In this document: positions 26,972 to 36,718 of the stretch, one piece after another | Layout of the letters: every line of letters starts with the position of its first letter | Position numbering within the stretch: the stretch's first letter is position 1 | NCBI RefSeq assembly: GCF_014323605.1 | Contig: NZ_SCMB01000003.1 | Span: 207,693 to 271,692 of the forward strand | Source: Lactobacillus kimbladii | GTDB lineage: Bacteria > Bacillota > Bacilli > Lactobacillales > Lactobacillaceae | Length of the DNA stretch: 64,000 nt | Direction of reading: 5' to 3' | Position numbers and translations under genes: made by a program | The notes under the pieces: generated by a model | What the model was told of the DNA's origin: nothing | Seen by the model: the letters and a program-made list of their open reading frames with translations, nothing else | The model's database searches: none

Positions 26972-28171
26972 TTAATTTATTTGCTGCAAATATTCCTGGA
27001 TTTCATCTTCAGAATTATCTAACTCTCCTGCAATAACTTTTTGTTTAATTTGATTAAGAATTTGACCCAATTTTGGTCCAGGCTTTATGCCGTTTGCAAT
27101 CAAGAATTGACCGTCAATAGCCAATTCTGACATTGACTTAATTGGCAAAGCTGTATAGCGATCAACCAATGCTTCGGAATTGACCGGCTGTCCTAAAATA
27201 TGCGCCACGTCTATTGTGTTAAGCAAAATATCTTTACCGGCATTAAACAGCTCAAGATCAGAAGGCGATTTTTCAGAAATCAAATCAAACAGAGCCACAA
27301 TTTTTCTGACTTTTTCTGTCATAGCATTTGAATTTTTCCAATCACGCATAAAGCGAGCTATTTGGTTATCTGAAATTTTTAGCAAAATAATAATTATAGA
27401 CCAAAGACTGGTTTCCAAACTGGGGTTAAATTTTAACTTAGGATAAATTGCCAGTAAATCACTTTTACCAGCAAAATCAGGCACGCTTTCACTTAACTTA
27501 GTTTGTAAAAAGATTTTGAAGGCAGCTCGGGAATTTGTTCCAGTGCCCATCTTGACAAATTCATCACGGATTCTTTCGACAGAAATTTTGGACAGTAGTT
27601 GATGTAAATCACTTACTGCCTCTTTAGTTTGAGATTCAAGGTCAAAATTAAGCTGGCTCATGAAGCGGACCGCTCTCATCATCCGCAAAGCATCTTCATG
27701 AAATCTTTTCATGGGATCTCCTACGGCTTTAATAAGATGTTTTTGCAAATCCCCCAAGCCATTGAAAAGATCAATTATTTCCCCTGTTCTGTTCATTGCC
27801 AATGCATTGATAGTAAAATCACGTCTTTTTAAATCTTCAGCTAGATTTTGTACAAAAGTGACGTGATCCGGTCGGCGAAAGTCTTGATAACCCGATTCTG
27901 TTCTAAATGTGGTAATTTCATAACTAGCGCCATCATTTAAAACAGTAACAGTACCATGTTTAATTCCTGTATCAATAGTTTTTGGAAAAATTCTTTTTAC
28001 TTCTGCGGGATATGCACTGGTAGCAATATCTATGTCGTGAATCGGTCTTTTTAAAATCAAATCACGAATCGATCCTCCTACAAAATATGCTTCATAACCA
28101 GCTTGCTCTAACTGCTTGAGCACGGGAAAAGCGGCTGTAAAAATTGGTGGTAAATTGTTTATTTTTATCAT
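26972..28171 (-). CDS. cca: CCA tRNA nucleotidyltransferase
   Basis: 399 residues. It adds or repairs the 3'-CCA end of tRNAs. It is a class II enzyme: the nucleotidyltransferase head has [20 protein letters not shown] (Asp-x-Asp metal ligands), [11 protein letters not shown] near 115 and the [12 protein letters not shown] motif near 160. The C-terminal tail is the helical tRNA-binding part seen in Firmicutes CCA enzymes. The ORF ends one base from the convergent HlyIII gene and starts 88 bp from the divergent yitT-like gene. Confidence 0.95.
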   Translation of the reverse strand: MIKINNLPPIFTAAFPVLKQLEQAGYEAYFVGGSIRDLILKRPIHDIDIATSAYPAEVKRIFPKTIDTGIKHGTVTVLNDGASYEITTFRTESGYQDFRRPDHVTFVQNLAEDLKRRDFTINALAMNRTGEIIDLFNGLGDLQKHLIKAVGDPMKRFHEDALRMMRAVRFMSQLNFDLESQTKEAVSDLHQLLSKISVERIRDEFVKMGTGTNSRAAFKIFLQTKLSESVPDFAGKSDLLAIYPKLKFNPSLETSLWSIIIILLKISDNQIARFMRDWKNSNAMTEKVRKIVALFDLISEKSPSDLELFNAGKDILLNTIDVAHILGQPVNSEALVDRYTALPIKSMSELAIDGQFLIANGIKPGPKLGQILNQIKQKVIAGELDNSEDEIQEYLQQIN

Positions 28172-28258
28172 TATTATCTCAACTCATTTATCTGTGTTTT
28201 TATTTTTAATTTATGGTAATTTTAAAGTATCAATTTATATAAAGAAAGTTTTATTATC

Positions 28259-29146
28259 ATGAAAAAGATTAACAAAAGAATTATTTTTGAACTTATAATG
28301 ATCATGACTGGCTGTGGGATTTATGGCTTCAGCCTTGACGTGATCTCCGCACCAAATAGGCTTACAGATGGTGGCATTAGTGGCATTACTTTGCTTTTGA
28401 GACACTTCTGGGGCATTAACATGGGTTTATCGTCTTTGCTATTAAATATTCCATTGATAATTCTTGGATATCGTTTTATGGGTAAAAGACTTTTAGCCTA
28501 TACTATCTGGGGAACTCTTTGGCTGTCATTTTTCTTGTGGTTCTGGCGCTTAACCCCTATTATATATCAATTGAACTTAGAACACGACCTCTTCCTATCT
28601 GCAATACTTGCTGGAACCCTTTCTGGTATAGGCTTGGGTTTAGTTTTTCGGTATAATGGCACTTCTGGTGGCACAGATATTATTGCCCGCATTATGCAAA
28701 TGAAGTATGGCATGTCTTCTGGCAAAGTTTTATTGTTCTGCGACACGATTATTTTATTATCATCCTTATCATATTTAGACCTCAAGCATATTATGTATAC
28801 TTTAGTAGCTGCATTTATTCTTTCTAAAGTTATGGATGCCGTCCAACAAGGAGCCTATTCTGCACGTGGTCTGCTTATTATCTCTGATAATTATCAACAA
28901 ATTGCTAAAATGATAGATTTGAAATTAGATCGTGGTTTTACTTATCTTGAAGCTCGCGGTGGTTATAAAAAAACCAAACGACCTGTAATCTATCTTGTTG
29001 TTTCACCAAGAGAAATTCCATTAGTAAAAGAACTGATTGCTGCAGAAGATCCTCATGCTTTTGTTAGCGTCATTGAAGTCCATGAAGTCTTAGGAGAGGG
29101 TTTGACTTATAAACAAAAAAGCCATCACCTTCTGATTAGAAAATGA
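28259..29146 (+). CDS. YitT family membrane protein (DUF161/DUF2179)
   Basis: 295 residues with five or six membrane segments in the first ~200 residues (LTDGGISGITLLL, GLGLVFRYNGTSGGTDIIA) and a soluble C-terminal DUF2179 domain of ~85 residues (GLLIISDNYQQIAK, LEARGGYKK, EDPHAFVSVIEVHEVLGEG). The family is common in Firmicutes, often in several copies, with no established substrate. It stands alone, divergent from cca, and ends at a long hairpin. Confidence 0.87.
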   Translation: MKKINKRIIFELIMIMTGCGIYGFSLDVISAPNRLTDGGISGITLLLRHFWGINMGLSSLLLNIPLIILGYRFMGKRLLAYTIWGTLWLSFFLWFWRLTPIIYQLNLEHDLFLSAILAGTLSGIGLGLVFRYNGTSGGTDIIARIMQMKYGMSSGKVLLFCDTIILLSSLSYLDLKHIMYTLVAAFILSKVMDAVQQGAYSARGLLIISDNYQQIAKMIDLKLDRGFTYLEARGGYKKTKRPVIYLVVSPREIPLVKELIAAEDPHAFVSVIEVHEVLGEGLTYKQKSHHLLIRK

Positions 29147-29186
29147 TTCTTCACATCAAACTAATTTGGTGGGAACTGATAAAAAC

Positions 29187-29224
29187 AACGGGCTAATAAA
29201 TCTAAAATGATTTATTAGCCCGTT
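29187..29224. terminator. Long perfect hairpin downstream of the YitT gene
   Basis: A perfect 16-bp stem (AACGGGCTAATAAATC and its complement) around TAAAAT. The T tract is on the - strand side (GTTTTTATC), so it could also end antisense transcription; on + it is followed only by an A/T-rich stretch. Confidence 0.7.
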
Positions 29225-29293
29225 AAACTTATAAATAATAAAAATGAAGCATAAAAACTTTCTTTTTCATCAAAGTACATATTGTTTTAATCA

Positions 29294-30547
29294 TTATAAC
29301 AATTCATCATTCAATTCCTGTATCTCAGTATCCTCAGGTTCGAGTTTCAAATAAGAGTTTAATAATTCTTTGACGATATCTTTTGAGTTTGGCTCAGTAT
29401 TGAAGAAACGAATCATTTGCTTTAAAAAAGCACTGTTATTTTTAAATTCAGGATAAGCCAGTAAAAATTCACTTTTGGCTTTTGCGCTCTGATCTAAATT
29501 TTGGTAAGAAAGAGCTAAATTCCAGTGAGCTTGAGCTTCCAGATCTTCATCGTCAACTTTGGCAAAAAGTGCAATATTTTCATCATTTTTATTTTCCTTA
29601 ACATAAAGATTAGACAATTGTGTGCGTAAATCTAAACTTTCAGGAATATTTTTAATACCTTTTTTTAGCAAGTTTTCAGCAGTATTCAATTCGTTCAATT
29701 TAACTGCTGCCTGAGCACCCTTTTTGTACAAAACAGGATCTAACTCATTGTATGCAATACCTGCCTGAGCAGAACGTAATTCCTGCTCATTATTGTTTTT
29801 ATGCTCGTAAGCTGTAGTAAGTAAACGGTATGCATTTACATAATCGGGACTCTGATCAATTACTTCATTCAAATATTTAATTGCCTGATCGTCTTTGTTC
29901 AATGCTAACATAACTAACGCAGCCTGATATTTACTATCAATGTCAAGAATGTCATTGCAATTTTTGGCAATAACTTCACCGGCCTCTTCATACCGTCCTA
30001 ATTTTGCAAGGGTTTGAAAAAGACGATCGTTTAAATTGACTTCACTAAAAGTTTTATGTTGTTTTATCAAATCTTGATATCTGTTAAGAGCCTGTTCGTA
30101 GTTTCCACTAAGATAATCCAGTTCAGCCAAACCGAACTTTACGACATCCTCATCAGGGGCAATTTTTTCTGCCTCTAACAGCTTTTTATAGGCCGTTTCA
30201 ATCAAACCATTTGTTTGATAATAATCAGCTTGAACTAATAAGCTGTCAAGATAAGAGGAAGAATCAGGAGCAATATTATAAAGCAAAGTAAGACCATCTT
30301 CATCTTTACCGTCATTTAATAAAATCTCTGCTAAATATATTTTGAAAATGTCCTCTCGGGGAAAACGAGCAATTAAACTGCGATATATTTCTTTTGCCAG
30401 ATCTGAAAAACCCAATCCTACTAAATTTTCTGCCAATGAGGCTAATATTTCAGGCTTATCCTTTTCTAAAGCTTTTTCTAATAATATTTTTTCTTGAGAA
30501 AAGTCCTGCTGCTCAATTGCATCAAGAAGCTTTTCAGAGTAGCTCAT
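29294..30547 (-). CDS. Tetratricopeptide repeat protein
   Basis: 417 residues from ATG 30547, chosen because GGGGG lies seven bases upstream (earlier in-frame ATGs lie on or before it). The whole protein is built of ~34-residue helical repeats of TPR type (for example AENLVGLGFSDLAKEIYRSL, DYLSGNYEQALNRYQDLI, AHWNLALSYQNLDQSAKAK), with no signal peptide or membrane segment. It is a conserved cytoplasmic scaffold protein of unknown partner in lactobacilli. It follows hup but is separated from it by a terminator. The acidic composition is typical. Confidence 0.83.
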   Translation of the reverse strand: MSYSEKLLDAIEQQDFSQEKILLEKALEKDKPEILASLAENLVGLGFSDLAKEIYRSLIARFPREDIFKIYLAEILLNDGKDEDGLTLLYNIAPDSSSYLDSLLVQADYYQTNGLIETAYKKLLEAEKIAPDEDVVKFGLAELDYLSGNYEQALNRYQDLIKQHKTFSEVNLNDRLFQTLAKLGRYEEAGEVIAKNCNDILDIDSKYQAALVMLALNKDDQAIKYLNEVIDQSPDYVNAYRLLTTAYEHKNNNEQELRSAQAGIAYNELDPVLYKKGAQAAVKLNELNTAENLLKKGIKNIPESLDLRTQLSNLYVKENKNDENIALFAKVDDEDLEAQAHWNLALSYQNLDQSAKAKSEFLLAYPEFKNNSAFLKQMIRFFNTEPNSKDIVKELLNSYLKLEPEDTEIQELNDELL

Positions 30548-30617
30548 TCTCATTCCCCCATTACTACTATCTATATTAGCCAACTGTGGCGATTAATCAG
30601 TTTAAATGATAACACAC

Positions 30618-30651
30618 AAAAAGATGATGGCGAATTAGCCACCATCTTTTT
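30618..30651 (-). terminator. Terminator of hup
   Basis: AAAAAGATG and TGGC pair with GCCA and CATCTTTTT across one mismatch, loop GAATTA, just after the hup stop on the - strand. Confidence 0.85.
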
Positions 30652-30667
30652 AGATAAAACTATTAAG

Positions 30668-30943
30668 CTATTTAACAGCTTCTTTAAGAGCTTTACCGGG
30701 TCTAAATGCTGGTACAACACTTGCTGGAATTTGAATTTCTTTGCCAGTTTGTGGATTACGTCCTTTACGGGCTGCACGCTTACGCACTTCAAAAGTTCCA
30801 AAACCAATTAATTGTACTTTCTTACCTTTAGAAAGATCATCTTGGATAGAACTAAAAATTGCATCAACTGCTGCAGCTGCATCTTTTTTAGTTAATTTTG
30901 TCTTTGATGCAACTTCAGTGACTAATTCTGCCTTATTTGCCAT
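30668..30943 (-). CDS. hup: DNA-binding protein HU
   Basis: 91 residues, a nucleoid histone-like protein that bends and compacts DNA as a dimer. It shows [20 protein letters not shown] at the N-terminus, the [20 protein letters not shown] segment with the beta-ribbon arms, and the [13 protein letters not shown]-terminus. Strong SD CAGGAGGTGA. It is monocistronic, with its own promoter (31052-31080) and terminator. Confidence 0.97.
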   Translation of the reverse strand: MANKAELVTEVASKTKLTKKDAAAAVDAIFSSIQDDLSKGKKVQLIGFGTFEVRKRAARKGRNPQTGKEIQIPASVVPAFRPGKALKEAVK

Positions 30944-31051
30944 TGGGAAATCACCTCCTGAAACTTGAATCTTATTTTAAGATTCCTAATTAATTCCTCA
31001 ATTGAGAAACAAGGAATAAATGATTATTTAAATCACTATTTCCTTGATTTC

Positions 31052-31080
31052 AAAATAGCACAAAACCCCTGATACAACAA
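31052..31080 (-). promoter_or_regulatory. hup promoter
   Basis: On the - strand TTGTTG and TATTTT are separated by 17 bases, with a TG just before the -10. The start site would leave a leader of about 100 bases before hup. Confidence 0.6.
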
Positions 31081-31127
31081 GCAATTTAAACTAAAAATGT
31101 GATTTTTATGTATTTGGTAGATACAAA

Positions 31128-32438
31128 CTATTTTCTTTTTCGTGCAATTATCTTAATTGGGGTTCCGTCAAAATCAAAATTTTCACGTAGCTGATTGATC
31201 AAAAAGCGTTGATAAGAAAAGTGCATTAATTCTGGATCATTTACGAAAACTACAAATGTCGGCGGATTAATAGATACCTGGGTCATATAATAAACTCGTA
31301 ATCTCTTGCCTTTAATCATTGGTGTTGGAACCAATTTACTTGCTTCTAATAATAAATCATTTAATACGCTAGACTTAATTCTTTGTTGTTGGTTTCGATA
31401 AACTTTTTGTACTAGCTTCGGAATCTTTTCTATATTTTGACCAGTTTTAGCAGAAACAAATAAGATTGGAGCATAGTCAAGATACTGAAATTCAGTTCGA
31501 ATAGTTTGTTCAAAGTCCTTGCCGCTATTACTGGTTTTCCTTGGTAAATCCCATTTATTGACTAAAATAATGATGCCTCGTCCAGCATCATGAGCATATC
31601 CTGCAACATGTTTATCCTGTTCCCTAATGCCTGTACTTGCATCAAGTACCAAACATACAACATTAGAATGCTCAATGGCACCCATTGCTCTCATTACAGA
31701 ATATTTTTCAGTTTTTTCGTAAACTTTTCCTCTACGCCTTATGCCAGCAGTATCTACAATTCTGAATTTTGTGCCATCCTGCGTTTTAAATGGAGTATCG
31801 ACTGCATCTCGGGTAGTTCCTTCCTCGTTATTAACGATCACTCTTTTTTCGCCTACTAGACGATTAACAATTGAGGATTTACCTACATTTGGTCGACCAA
31901 TAACACTAAATGATATTTGCTCATTATTATTCAAGCTTATGTCTTTGGGCAAGCTGGCCACTATTTGATCCAGCAAATCTCCAATACCTGTACCATGCAC
32001 ACTCGAAATCGGAATCGGATCACCAAAACCTAAACTATAAAAGTCATAAATGTCCATACGCTGTTCAGGATTATCTGCTTTGTTAACCGCTAAAATCACC
32101 GGTTTTTTTGTTTGATAAAGCATCTGAGCTATCCGTTCATCTAGATCAGTAACATGATTTGTAACATTAGTTAAAAATACGATGACGTCGGCTTCTTCAA
32201 TTGCTATTTCTGCCTGTGCTCTGATTTCTTCTTCAATATTACTATCTTCCCAGGTAATTCCACCAGTATCTATTAAATCAAATTTATGACCTAACCACTC
32301 AGCTGGAGCATAATTACGATCTCTGGTAACCCCGGGTTTATCTTCCACTATTGCTAAACGTTGATTAATAATACGGTTGAAAAGCGTTGATTTACCAACA
32401 TTAGGCTGTCCTACAATTGCAACTACAGGTAAAACCAT
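31128..32438 (-). CDS. der: Ribosome biogenesis GTPase Der (EngA)
   Basis: 436 residues with two GTPase domains in tandem and a C-terminal KH-like domain, acting in 50S assembly. G1 motifs are [14 protein letters not shown] (near 9) and [14 protein letters not shown] (near 180); G4 motifs are VNKADN (near 118) and VNKWDL (near 290). The KH-like domain spans ~350-436. SD AAAGGAGG. It lies downstream of rpsA, from which it is separated by a strong hairpin. Confidence 0.97.
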   Translation of the reverse strand: MVLPVVAIVGQPNVGKSTLFNRIINQRLAIVEDKPGVTRDRNYAPAEWLGHKFDLIDTGGITWEDSNIEEEIRAQAEIAIEEADVIVFLTNVTNHVTDLDERIAQMLYQTKKPVILAVNKADNPEQRMDIYDFYSLGFGDPIPISSVHGTGIGDLLDQIVASLPKDISLNNNEQISFSVIGRPNVGKSSIVNRLVGEKRVIVNNEEGTTRDAVDTPFKTQDGTKFRIVDTAGIRRRGKVYEKTEKYSVMRAMGAIEHSNVVCLVLDASTGIREQDKHVAGYAHDAGRGIIILVNKWDLPRKTSNSGKDFEQTIRTEFQYLDYAPILFVSAKTGQNIEKIPKLVQKVYRNQQQRIKSSVLNDLLLEASKLVPTPMIKGKRLRVYYMTQVSINPPTFVVFVNDPELMHFSYQRFLINQLRENFDFDGTPIKIIARKRK

Positions 32439-32460
32439 TTTTCAGCCTCCTTTTACAAAT

Positions 32461-32490
32461 AAAAAAACCGACTCTAAAGTCGGCTTTTTT
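32461..32490. terminator. Terminator between rpsA and der
   Basis: CCGACT pairs with AGTCGG around CTAA, with flanking A and T tracts, on the - strand just after rpsA. Confidence 0.85.
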
Positions 32491-32497
32491 ATTAAAT

Positions 32498-33703
32498 TTA
32501 ATGACGATCCTTTAATTGATCACCAATGATGTCACCTAAAGCAAAGCCACTGTCATCATTATTCATATACTTCTTGTTAACTGAATTGTGATTGTAAGAA
32601 TTATGTGAGCGATTTCCTTCACCATCAGAATTCTTAGGTTCAGCAGCTTTCATAGAAAGTGAAATGCGACGTTCATTAGGGTCAATATTTAAAACTTTGA
32701 CTTTAACTTTTTGACCAACTTTTAAAACATCACTAGGCTTGTCTACGTGTTTATATGATATTTCTGAAACATGAACTAAACCTTGAATACCATCAGCAAC
32801 TTCAACAAAAGCTCCGAAGTTAGTTAAAGACTTAACTTCACCTTCAAATACATCGCCTTCGTGTAAGTCAGCTGTAGCTTGTTCGAATGGAGAAGGTTCA
32901 GTTTGCTTAATGGAAAGGGAGATGCGATGTCTATCATCATCAATACCAATTACTTTAACTTTTACATCTTGACCTGCCTTTAAAATATCGCTTGGCTTGT
33001 CAACATGCTTATATGAAATCTCGGAGATGTGAACTAATCCGTCCACACCACCTACATCAACAAAAGCACCAAAGTTAGTCAGACGAGAAACCTTACCTTC
33101 AACAACGTCACCCACAACTAATTGTGATGCAACATTATCAAAAGCTTCTTCACGTTCTTCTTCAATTAAGTCTTTGTGAGAAAGGATTAAACGGTTCTTA
33201 CTTGGATCAATCTCTGTAATCTTGAGTTTCATCGTTTTACCAATAAATGGCTTAAGGTCTGAAACATAACGATTTGAAATCAATGAAGCAGGTAGAAATC
33301 CTCTTGTACCCACATCAACTAATAAACCGCCACGAACTGAAGAAGTGACTGTACCTTCAATTGTCTTGCCTTCCTCAAAGTCCTTTTGCAATTCATCGTA
33401 AGCTTCTCTTTCCTTTAAGCGGGTAACTGAGAAGAAGAATTCTCCGTTTTCTTTGTCACCGCCAGCTTTTCTCAAAACCAAAGCTTTGAGCTTATCTCCA
33501 GGCTTAACTGCTTCACGTAGGTCAACGTTGCGATCCGAAGTGTATTCACGACGAGGAATTACACCTTCAATACCGGCATTTTCAACACCAACATCGATTT
33601 GACCTTCTTCAACGTCTAATACTTCAACATCTACAATATCTCCGACCTCAACTCCTTGCATTTGCTTTAATGCATCTAAAAATTGATTACTGTTTTCTGA
33701 CAT
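32498..33703 (-). CDS. rpsA: 30S ribosomal protein S1 homologue
   Basis: 401 residues with four S1 RNA-binding domains, as in other low-GC Gram-positives. The third and fourth domains repeat almost word for word (GLVHISEISYKHVDKPSD at ~210 and GLVHVSEISYKHVDKPSD at ~295). It helps mRNA engage the ribosome, though its essential role in Firmicutes is less clear than in E. coli. SD TGGGAGGTAA. It follows cmk by 72 bp, the widespread cmk-rpsA pair. Confidence 0.95.
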   Translation of the reverse strand: MSENSNQFLDALKQMQGVEVGDIVDVEVLDVEEGQIDVGVENAGIEGVIPRREYTSDRNVDLREAVKPGDKLKALVLRKAGGDKENGEFFFSVTRLKEREAYDELQKDFEEGKTIEGTVTSSVRGGLLVDVGTRGFLPASLISNRYVSDLKPFIGKTMKLKITEIDPSKNRLILSHKDLIEEEREEAFDNVASQLVVGDVVEGKVSRLTNFGAFVDVGGVDGLVHISEISYKHVDKPSDILKAGQDVKVKVIGIDDDRHRISLSIKQTEPSPFEQATADLHEGDVFEGEVKSLTNFGAFVEVADGIQGLVHVSEISYKHVDKPSDVLKVGQKVKVKVLNIDPNERRISLSMKAAEPKNSDGEGNRSHNSYNHNSVNKKYMNNDDSGFALGDIIGDQLKDRH

Positions 33704-33775
33704 TATTTACCTCCCAATATCATACTCTAATTTTAAATGAAAGTTTGATATTTTTCTACTGTTTTATACCCTTTT

Positions 33776-34450
33776 TTATAGTTTTTTTTGACTTTTTTTA
33801 ATTTCTGATAAAATTGCATTTACCACTTGATCAACACTCATAGAAGTAGTGTCTATTTCAATAGCATCTTGGGCCTTTTTTAATGGTGAAATTTTTCGGT
33901 GTGAGTCCTTATAATCTCTTTCTGAAATGTCGTGCTCAATTTCTTCAAGAGACTGATTAGTTTTAATCCCTCTTTCTTTAAAATCTAGCATTCTTCTTTC
34001 AGCGCGAGAATGAACTGAAGCAACCAAAAATATCTTTACTGCAGCGTTGGGCAAAACCGTAGTTCCAATATCACGTCCATCCATCACAACGTCCATTTTG
34101 CCGGCCATTTGCCTTTGCAGACTGACCATTTTTTCCCTGATTCCGGCTAATGCCGAAACTTGAGAAACATTGGCAGAAATATCAGGAGTACGTATTGCCT
34201 GAGTAATATCTTTATTACCGGCATATATTTTTTGCTGACCATTTTTAAATTTAAATTCAATTTTTTCATGATCAATGGCAGTTAAAATACCTTTTTCATT
34301 GCCGTAATCAATGTTATTTTCTCGTGCAATCCAAGTCGAAGCCCGATACATTGCCCCCGTATCAATATATGTAAAATTAAGCTTATGGGCGATAATTTTT
34401 GCTACAGTACTTTTTCCAGCTGAAGCTGGACCATCAATTGCTATTTGCAT
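33776..34450 (-). CDS. cmk: Cytidylate kinase
   Basis: 224 residues. It phosphorylates CMP and dCMP with ATP. Walker A is GPASAGKSTVAK near residue 7; the VMDGRDIGTTVLP segment near 100 belongs to the substrate site, and HSRAERRMLDFKERG near 130 to the lid. Odd point: no ribosome binding site precedes the ATG. Instead a terminator hairpin and its T tract end six bases before the start (see finding). Translation may depend on re-initiation from the LysM gene 39 bases upstream. Confidence 0.95.
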   Translation of the reverse strand: MQIAIDGPASAGKSTVAKIIAHKLNFTYIDTGAMYRASTWIARENNIDYGNEKGILTAIDHEKIEFKFKNGQQKIYAGNKDITQAIRTPDISANVSQVSALAGIREKMVSLQRQMAGKMDVVMDGRDIGTTVLPNAAVKIFLVASVHSRAERRMLDFKERGIKTNQSLEEIEHDISERDYKDSHRKISPLKKAQDAIEIDTTSMSVDQVVNAILSEIKKSQKKL

Positions 34451-34456
34451 TCCAAT

Positions 34457-34477
34457 AAAAAAGGGACTTAAGTCCCT
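34457..34477 (-). terminator. Terminator between the LysM gene and cmk
   Basis: AGGGAC and GTCCCT pair around TTAA and are followed by TTTTTT on the - strand. The T tract ends six bases before the cmk start codon, so the element can also control cmk. Confidence 0.8.
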
Positions 34478-34489
34478 GTCCTTTCTAAA

Positions 34490-34981
34490 TTATCTAATTC
34501 GTAAAGTTTGTCCTGTATCCACCTGGCTATTGGGATCAAGTTGATTCAACTCTGCCAATTGGCCAACTGAAATGTTAAAATGGCGGGCAATACTAGTTAA
34601 GGAATCCCCTTCTTGTACGACATATTGTTTAATCACAACATGTTTCTTTTTAGGCTTTTTTGGAGTTTTTTTAGATGATTTTGTCTTTGGTTTAGCCTTG
34701 GCTTTGGTTTCTTTACTTTTTACAGGCTGAACCGTAGCCTTTTTATTAGTATCTTTTTTCTTAGTATTTTCTTTTCTGGCAGCTTTACGTACTTCAACTG
34801 CTTTTTCATTTGAACTATTGTTTGATGCCAAATTATGAACCACAGGAACAAGACCGATAAGAATAACTACAATCAGAATTATCAAAGCAATCCAGCCTTT
34901 TGATACGGAAGAATAAGTTTCTACTCTCGGCTTTTTTGGACGCTTATAATGCTGATATGGTTCTTTTGAGTTATTATTCAT
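34490..34981 (-). CDS. LysM-domain membrane-anchored protein (YpbE-like)
   Basis: 163 residues from ATG 34981, chosen because AAGGAGG lies nine bases upstream; a longer frame has no SD. Layout: short basic cytoplasmic tail, one membrane segment (~31-50, GWIALIILIVVILIGLVPVV), a Lys/Thr/Pro-rich linker of ~65 residues, and a C-terminal LysM domain (YVVQEGDSLTSIARHFNISV, LAELNQLDPNSQVDTGQTL). LysM binds peptidoglycan, so the protein would sit at the membrane and reach the wall. It lies between ribU and cmk; a similar LysM gene precedes cmk in other Firmicutes. Confidence 0.86.
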   Translation of the reverse strand: MNNNSKEPYQHYKRPKKPRVETYSSVSKGWIALIILIVVILIGLVPVVHNLASNNSSNEKAVEVRKAARKENTKKKDTNKKATVQPVKSKETKAKAKPKTKSSKKTPKKPKKKHVVIKQYVVQEGDSLTSIARHFNISVGQLAELNQLDPNSQVDTGQTLRIR

Positions 34982-35043
34982 CTGAAAAACCTCCTTACCT
35001 AACCTGTTTAATTTTAGCATATTTAACATTTAAGTGGACAAAA

Positions 35044-35069
35044 AAATCGGTCATTTACTAGACCGATTT
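35044..35069 (-). terminator. Terminator of ribU
   Basis: AAATCGGTC pairs with GACCGATTT around an 8-base loop; on the - strand it is followed by a T tract. Confidence 0.85.
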
Positions 35070-35085
35070 ACAATATTTTTAAGAT

Positions 35086-35769
35086 TTAATTTCTAAGATT
35101 AAAATTTTTCCTTACAAAAGGTTTGAAAGTTCTCAGAACAGTTTCAAATAATAAATAAACTACGACACCGTTGATTGTTCCTTTTAACAAGTTAAATGGA
35201 ACTATAATGCCAAAAATATATGCACTCATTGATGGAATGTGTAGCAGCTTACCCAAGTAAACCTTTTCAGTAAAAGAAAGCAAACCAGAATATCCATGTA
35301 TTGTCGGCAAATTAGGCACAGTGGTAACCGCATAAAAAGGCGTTAAAACCAACGCATTCAGTACAGAAAGTACAAATGCCATAGCTATAATACCGAGAAC
35401 AATCCCTAAAATTGGTTTTAAATATTTTTTAGAAAAATTCTTTTCGTCTTTGCTAATATTTTTTGTTAAATAATAAAATGGCAAAGCAAAAGATATTGAT
35501 GCCAGAAAAGCCGCAGACTGACCCACTAAACTTGGCAAAGCAAAGCCTTTGTATATTAAATTGATCAGCATTCTGACAAAAGCGATAAAGATACCAGGTC
35601 CGGGCCCGAATAAAAATGTCCCAATTGTAATTACTACATCCGAGAAGTCAAATTTTAGAAAACTAGTTATTGGCAATGGTATCTCCAAAAGCATTAATAC
35701 ATAGGCAATTGTACCAATTAAAGTATAAGCCAAAATATTAACTAAATTATTTCTGCTTTTTTTTTGCAA
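35086..35769 (-). CDS. ribU: Riboflavin ECF transporter S component RibU
   Basis: 227 residues from TTG 35769, chosen because GGAGG lies 9 bases upstream; longer frames run into the riboswitch terminator. RibU is the riboflavin-binding membrane subunit that works with the shared EcfA-EcfA'-EcfT energising module encoded elsewhere. Five or six membrane segments are visible (LAYTLIGTIAYVLMLLEIPL, FSDVVITIGTFLFGPGPGI, ILGIVLGIIAMAFVLSV). The upstream FMN riboswitch confirms the vitamin. No riboflavin biosynthesis genes are seen nearby, in keeping with uptake dependence. Confidence 0.95.
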   Translation of the reverse strand: MQKKSRNNLVNILAYTLIGTIAYVLMLLEIPLPITSFLKFDFSDVVITIGTFLFGPGPGIFIAFVRMLINLIYKGFALPSLVGQSAAFLASISFALPFYYLTKNISKDEKNFSKKYLKPILGIVLGIIAMAFVLSVLNALVLTPFYAVTTVPNLPTIHGYSGLLSFTEKVYLGKLLHIPSMSAYIFGIIVPFNLLKGTINGVVVYLLFETVLRTFKPFVRKNFNLRN

Positions 35770-35782
35770 AATTCTTACCTCC

Positions 35783-35822
35783 AAAAAAACTCGGTCTGTT
35801 GCTTCTAGCAACAGACCGAGTA
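35783..35822 (-). terminator. Riboswitch-controlled terminator of ribU
   Basis: A 14-bp perfect stem (ACTCGGTCTGTTGC and its complement) with loop TAGAA and seven T's, directly followed by the ribU SD. This is the expression platform of the FMN riboswitch: FMN binding should favour this hairpin and switch ribU off. Confidence 0.93.
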
Positions 35823-35858
35823 AAAGTAAGCTTAAGATCTTGGCTTTTAGTTTAGTCT

Positions 35859-35965
35859 GTCTTCTTTCATCTAGACTCTAACTATCGGTATCTCAATAGA
35901 TTCCACCACTTGCGTGGGTCGTGGACTTACACCACCGGTCGGGACTTTCACCCTGCCATGAAGAC
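35859..35965 (-). promoter_or_regulatory. FMN riboswitch (RFN element)
   Basis: On the - strand the conserved RFN blocks appear in order: GGCAGGGTGAAAGTCCCGAC, CGGTGGTGTAAGTCCACGA, GTGGTGGAA, and AGAGTCTAGATGAAAGAAG. The closing helix P1 is formed by GTCTTC (35960-35965) and GAAGAC (35859-35864). It regulates ribU by transcription termination. Confidence 0.97.
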
Positions 35966-35998
35966 AACAAACTTATTTATCAAATTTCACATACTATA

Positions 35999-36718
35999 CT
36001 AATCTACGTTTTTTAATCTGTCAACTTCTTCATGAGACAATTCTCGGTATGTTCCTGAAATAAGAGAATCAAGTGTAAGAAAAGCGTATTTCTCGCGTGC
36101 TAATTTCTCCACCTGGTGGTGAACTGCCTTGAACATTCTTTTTACTTGATGATATTGACCTTCATGAATTGTCAATTGCACTATTTGATTGTCCTTTTTA
36201 CGATCAGTCCTAATAACCTTAACTTTTGCAGGAGCACAGCGATGTCGATCAATTTTGACTCCATGCTTCAGCTGACTGATTTCATCTAGGGTAAGGATTC
36301 CAGAAATCTTGGCAACATAAACCTTGGCTACATTGTTTCGCGGATGCATCAATAAATTGGCCAGTTCACCATCATTAGTCATTAAAAGTAATCCAGAAGT
36401 ATCATAGTCTAGTCTGCCGATTGGATATAGTCGATAAGGCAAATCTTTAAAATAATCGACAACTGTTTTTCTCCCCTTATCATCATTTGCAGTTGAGACC
36501 ACTCCTCTAGGCTTGTAAAAGAGATAAGTATGCAAACTTTCTCTTTCAATGGGCTCACCATCAACCGTAATATTACTAAAAGTATCCACTTTAGTACCCA
36601 GTTTAGTTACTACATTGCCATCAACAGTGACTCGACCTTCAGAAATCATTTTTTCAGCCTTGCGCCGTGAGGCAATTCCTGCCTCAGCAATTACCTTTTG
36701 CAACCGTTCTAAAACCAT
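35999..36718 (-). CDS. rluB: Pseudouridine synthase RluB
   Basis: 239 residues. It modifies a uridine in domain V of 23S rRNA. An N-terminal S4 domain (LQKVIAEAGIASRRKAEKMI) binds RNA, and the catalytic Asp is in YPIGRLDYDTSGLLL near 100. SD AAGGAG is inside the end of scpB, and the ATG overlaps the scpB stop by one base. It closes the cvfB-xerD-ribT-scpA-scpB-rluB operon, a conserved Firmicutes order. Confidence 0.95.
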   Translation of the reverse strand: MVLERLQKVIAEAGIASRRKAEKMISEGRVTVDGNVVTKLGTKVDTFSNITVDGEPIERESLHTYLFYKPRGVVSTANDDKGRKTVVDYFKDLPYRLYPIGRLDYDTSGLLLMTNDGELANLLMHPRNNVAKVYVAKISGILTLDEISQLKHGVKIDRHRCAPAKVKVIRTDRKKDNQIVQLTIHEGQYHQVKRMFKAVHHQVEKLAREKYAFLTLDSLISGTYRELSHEEVDRLKNVD

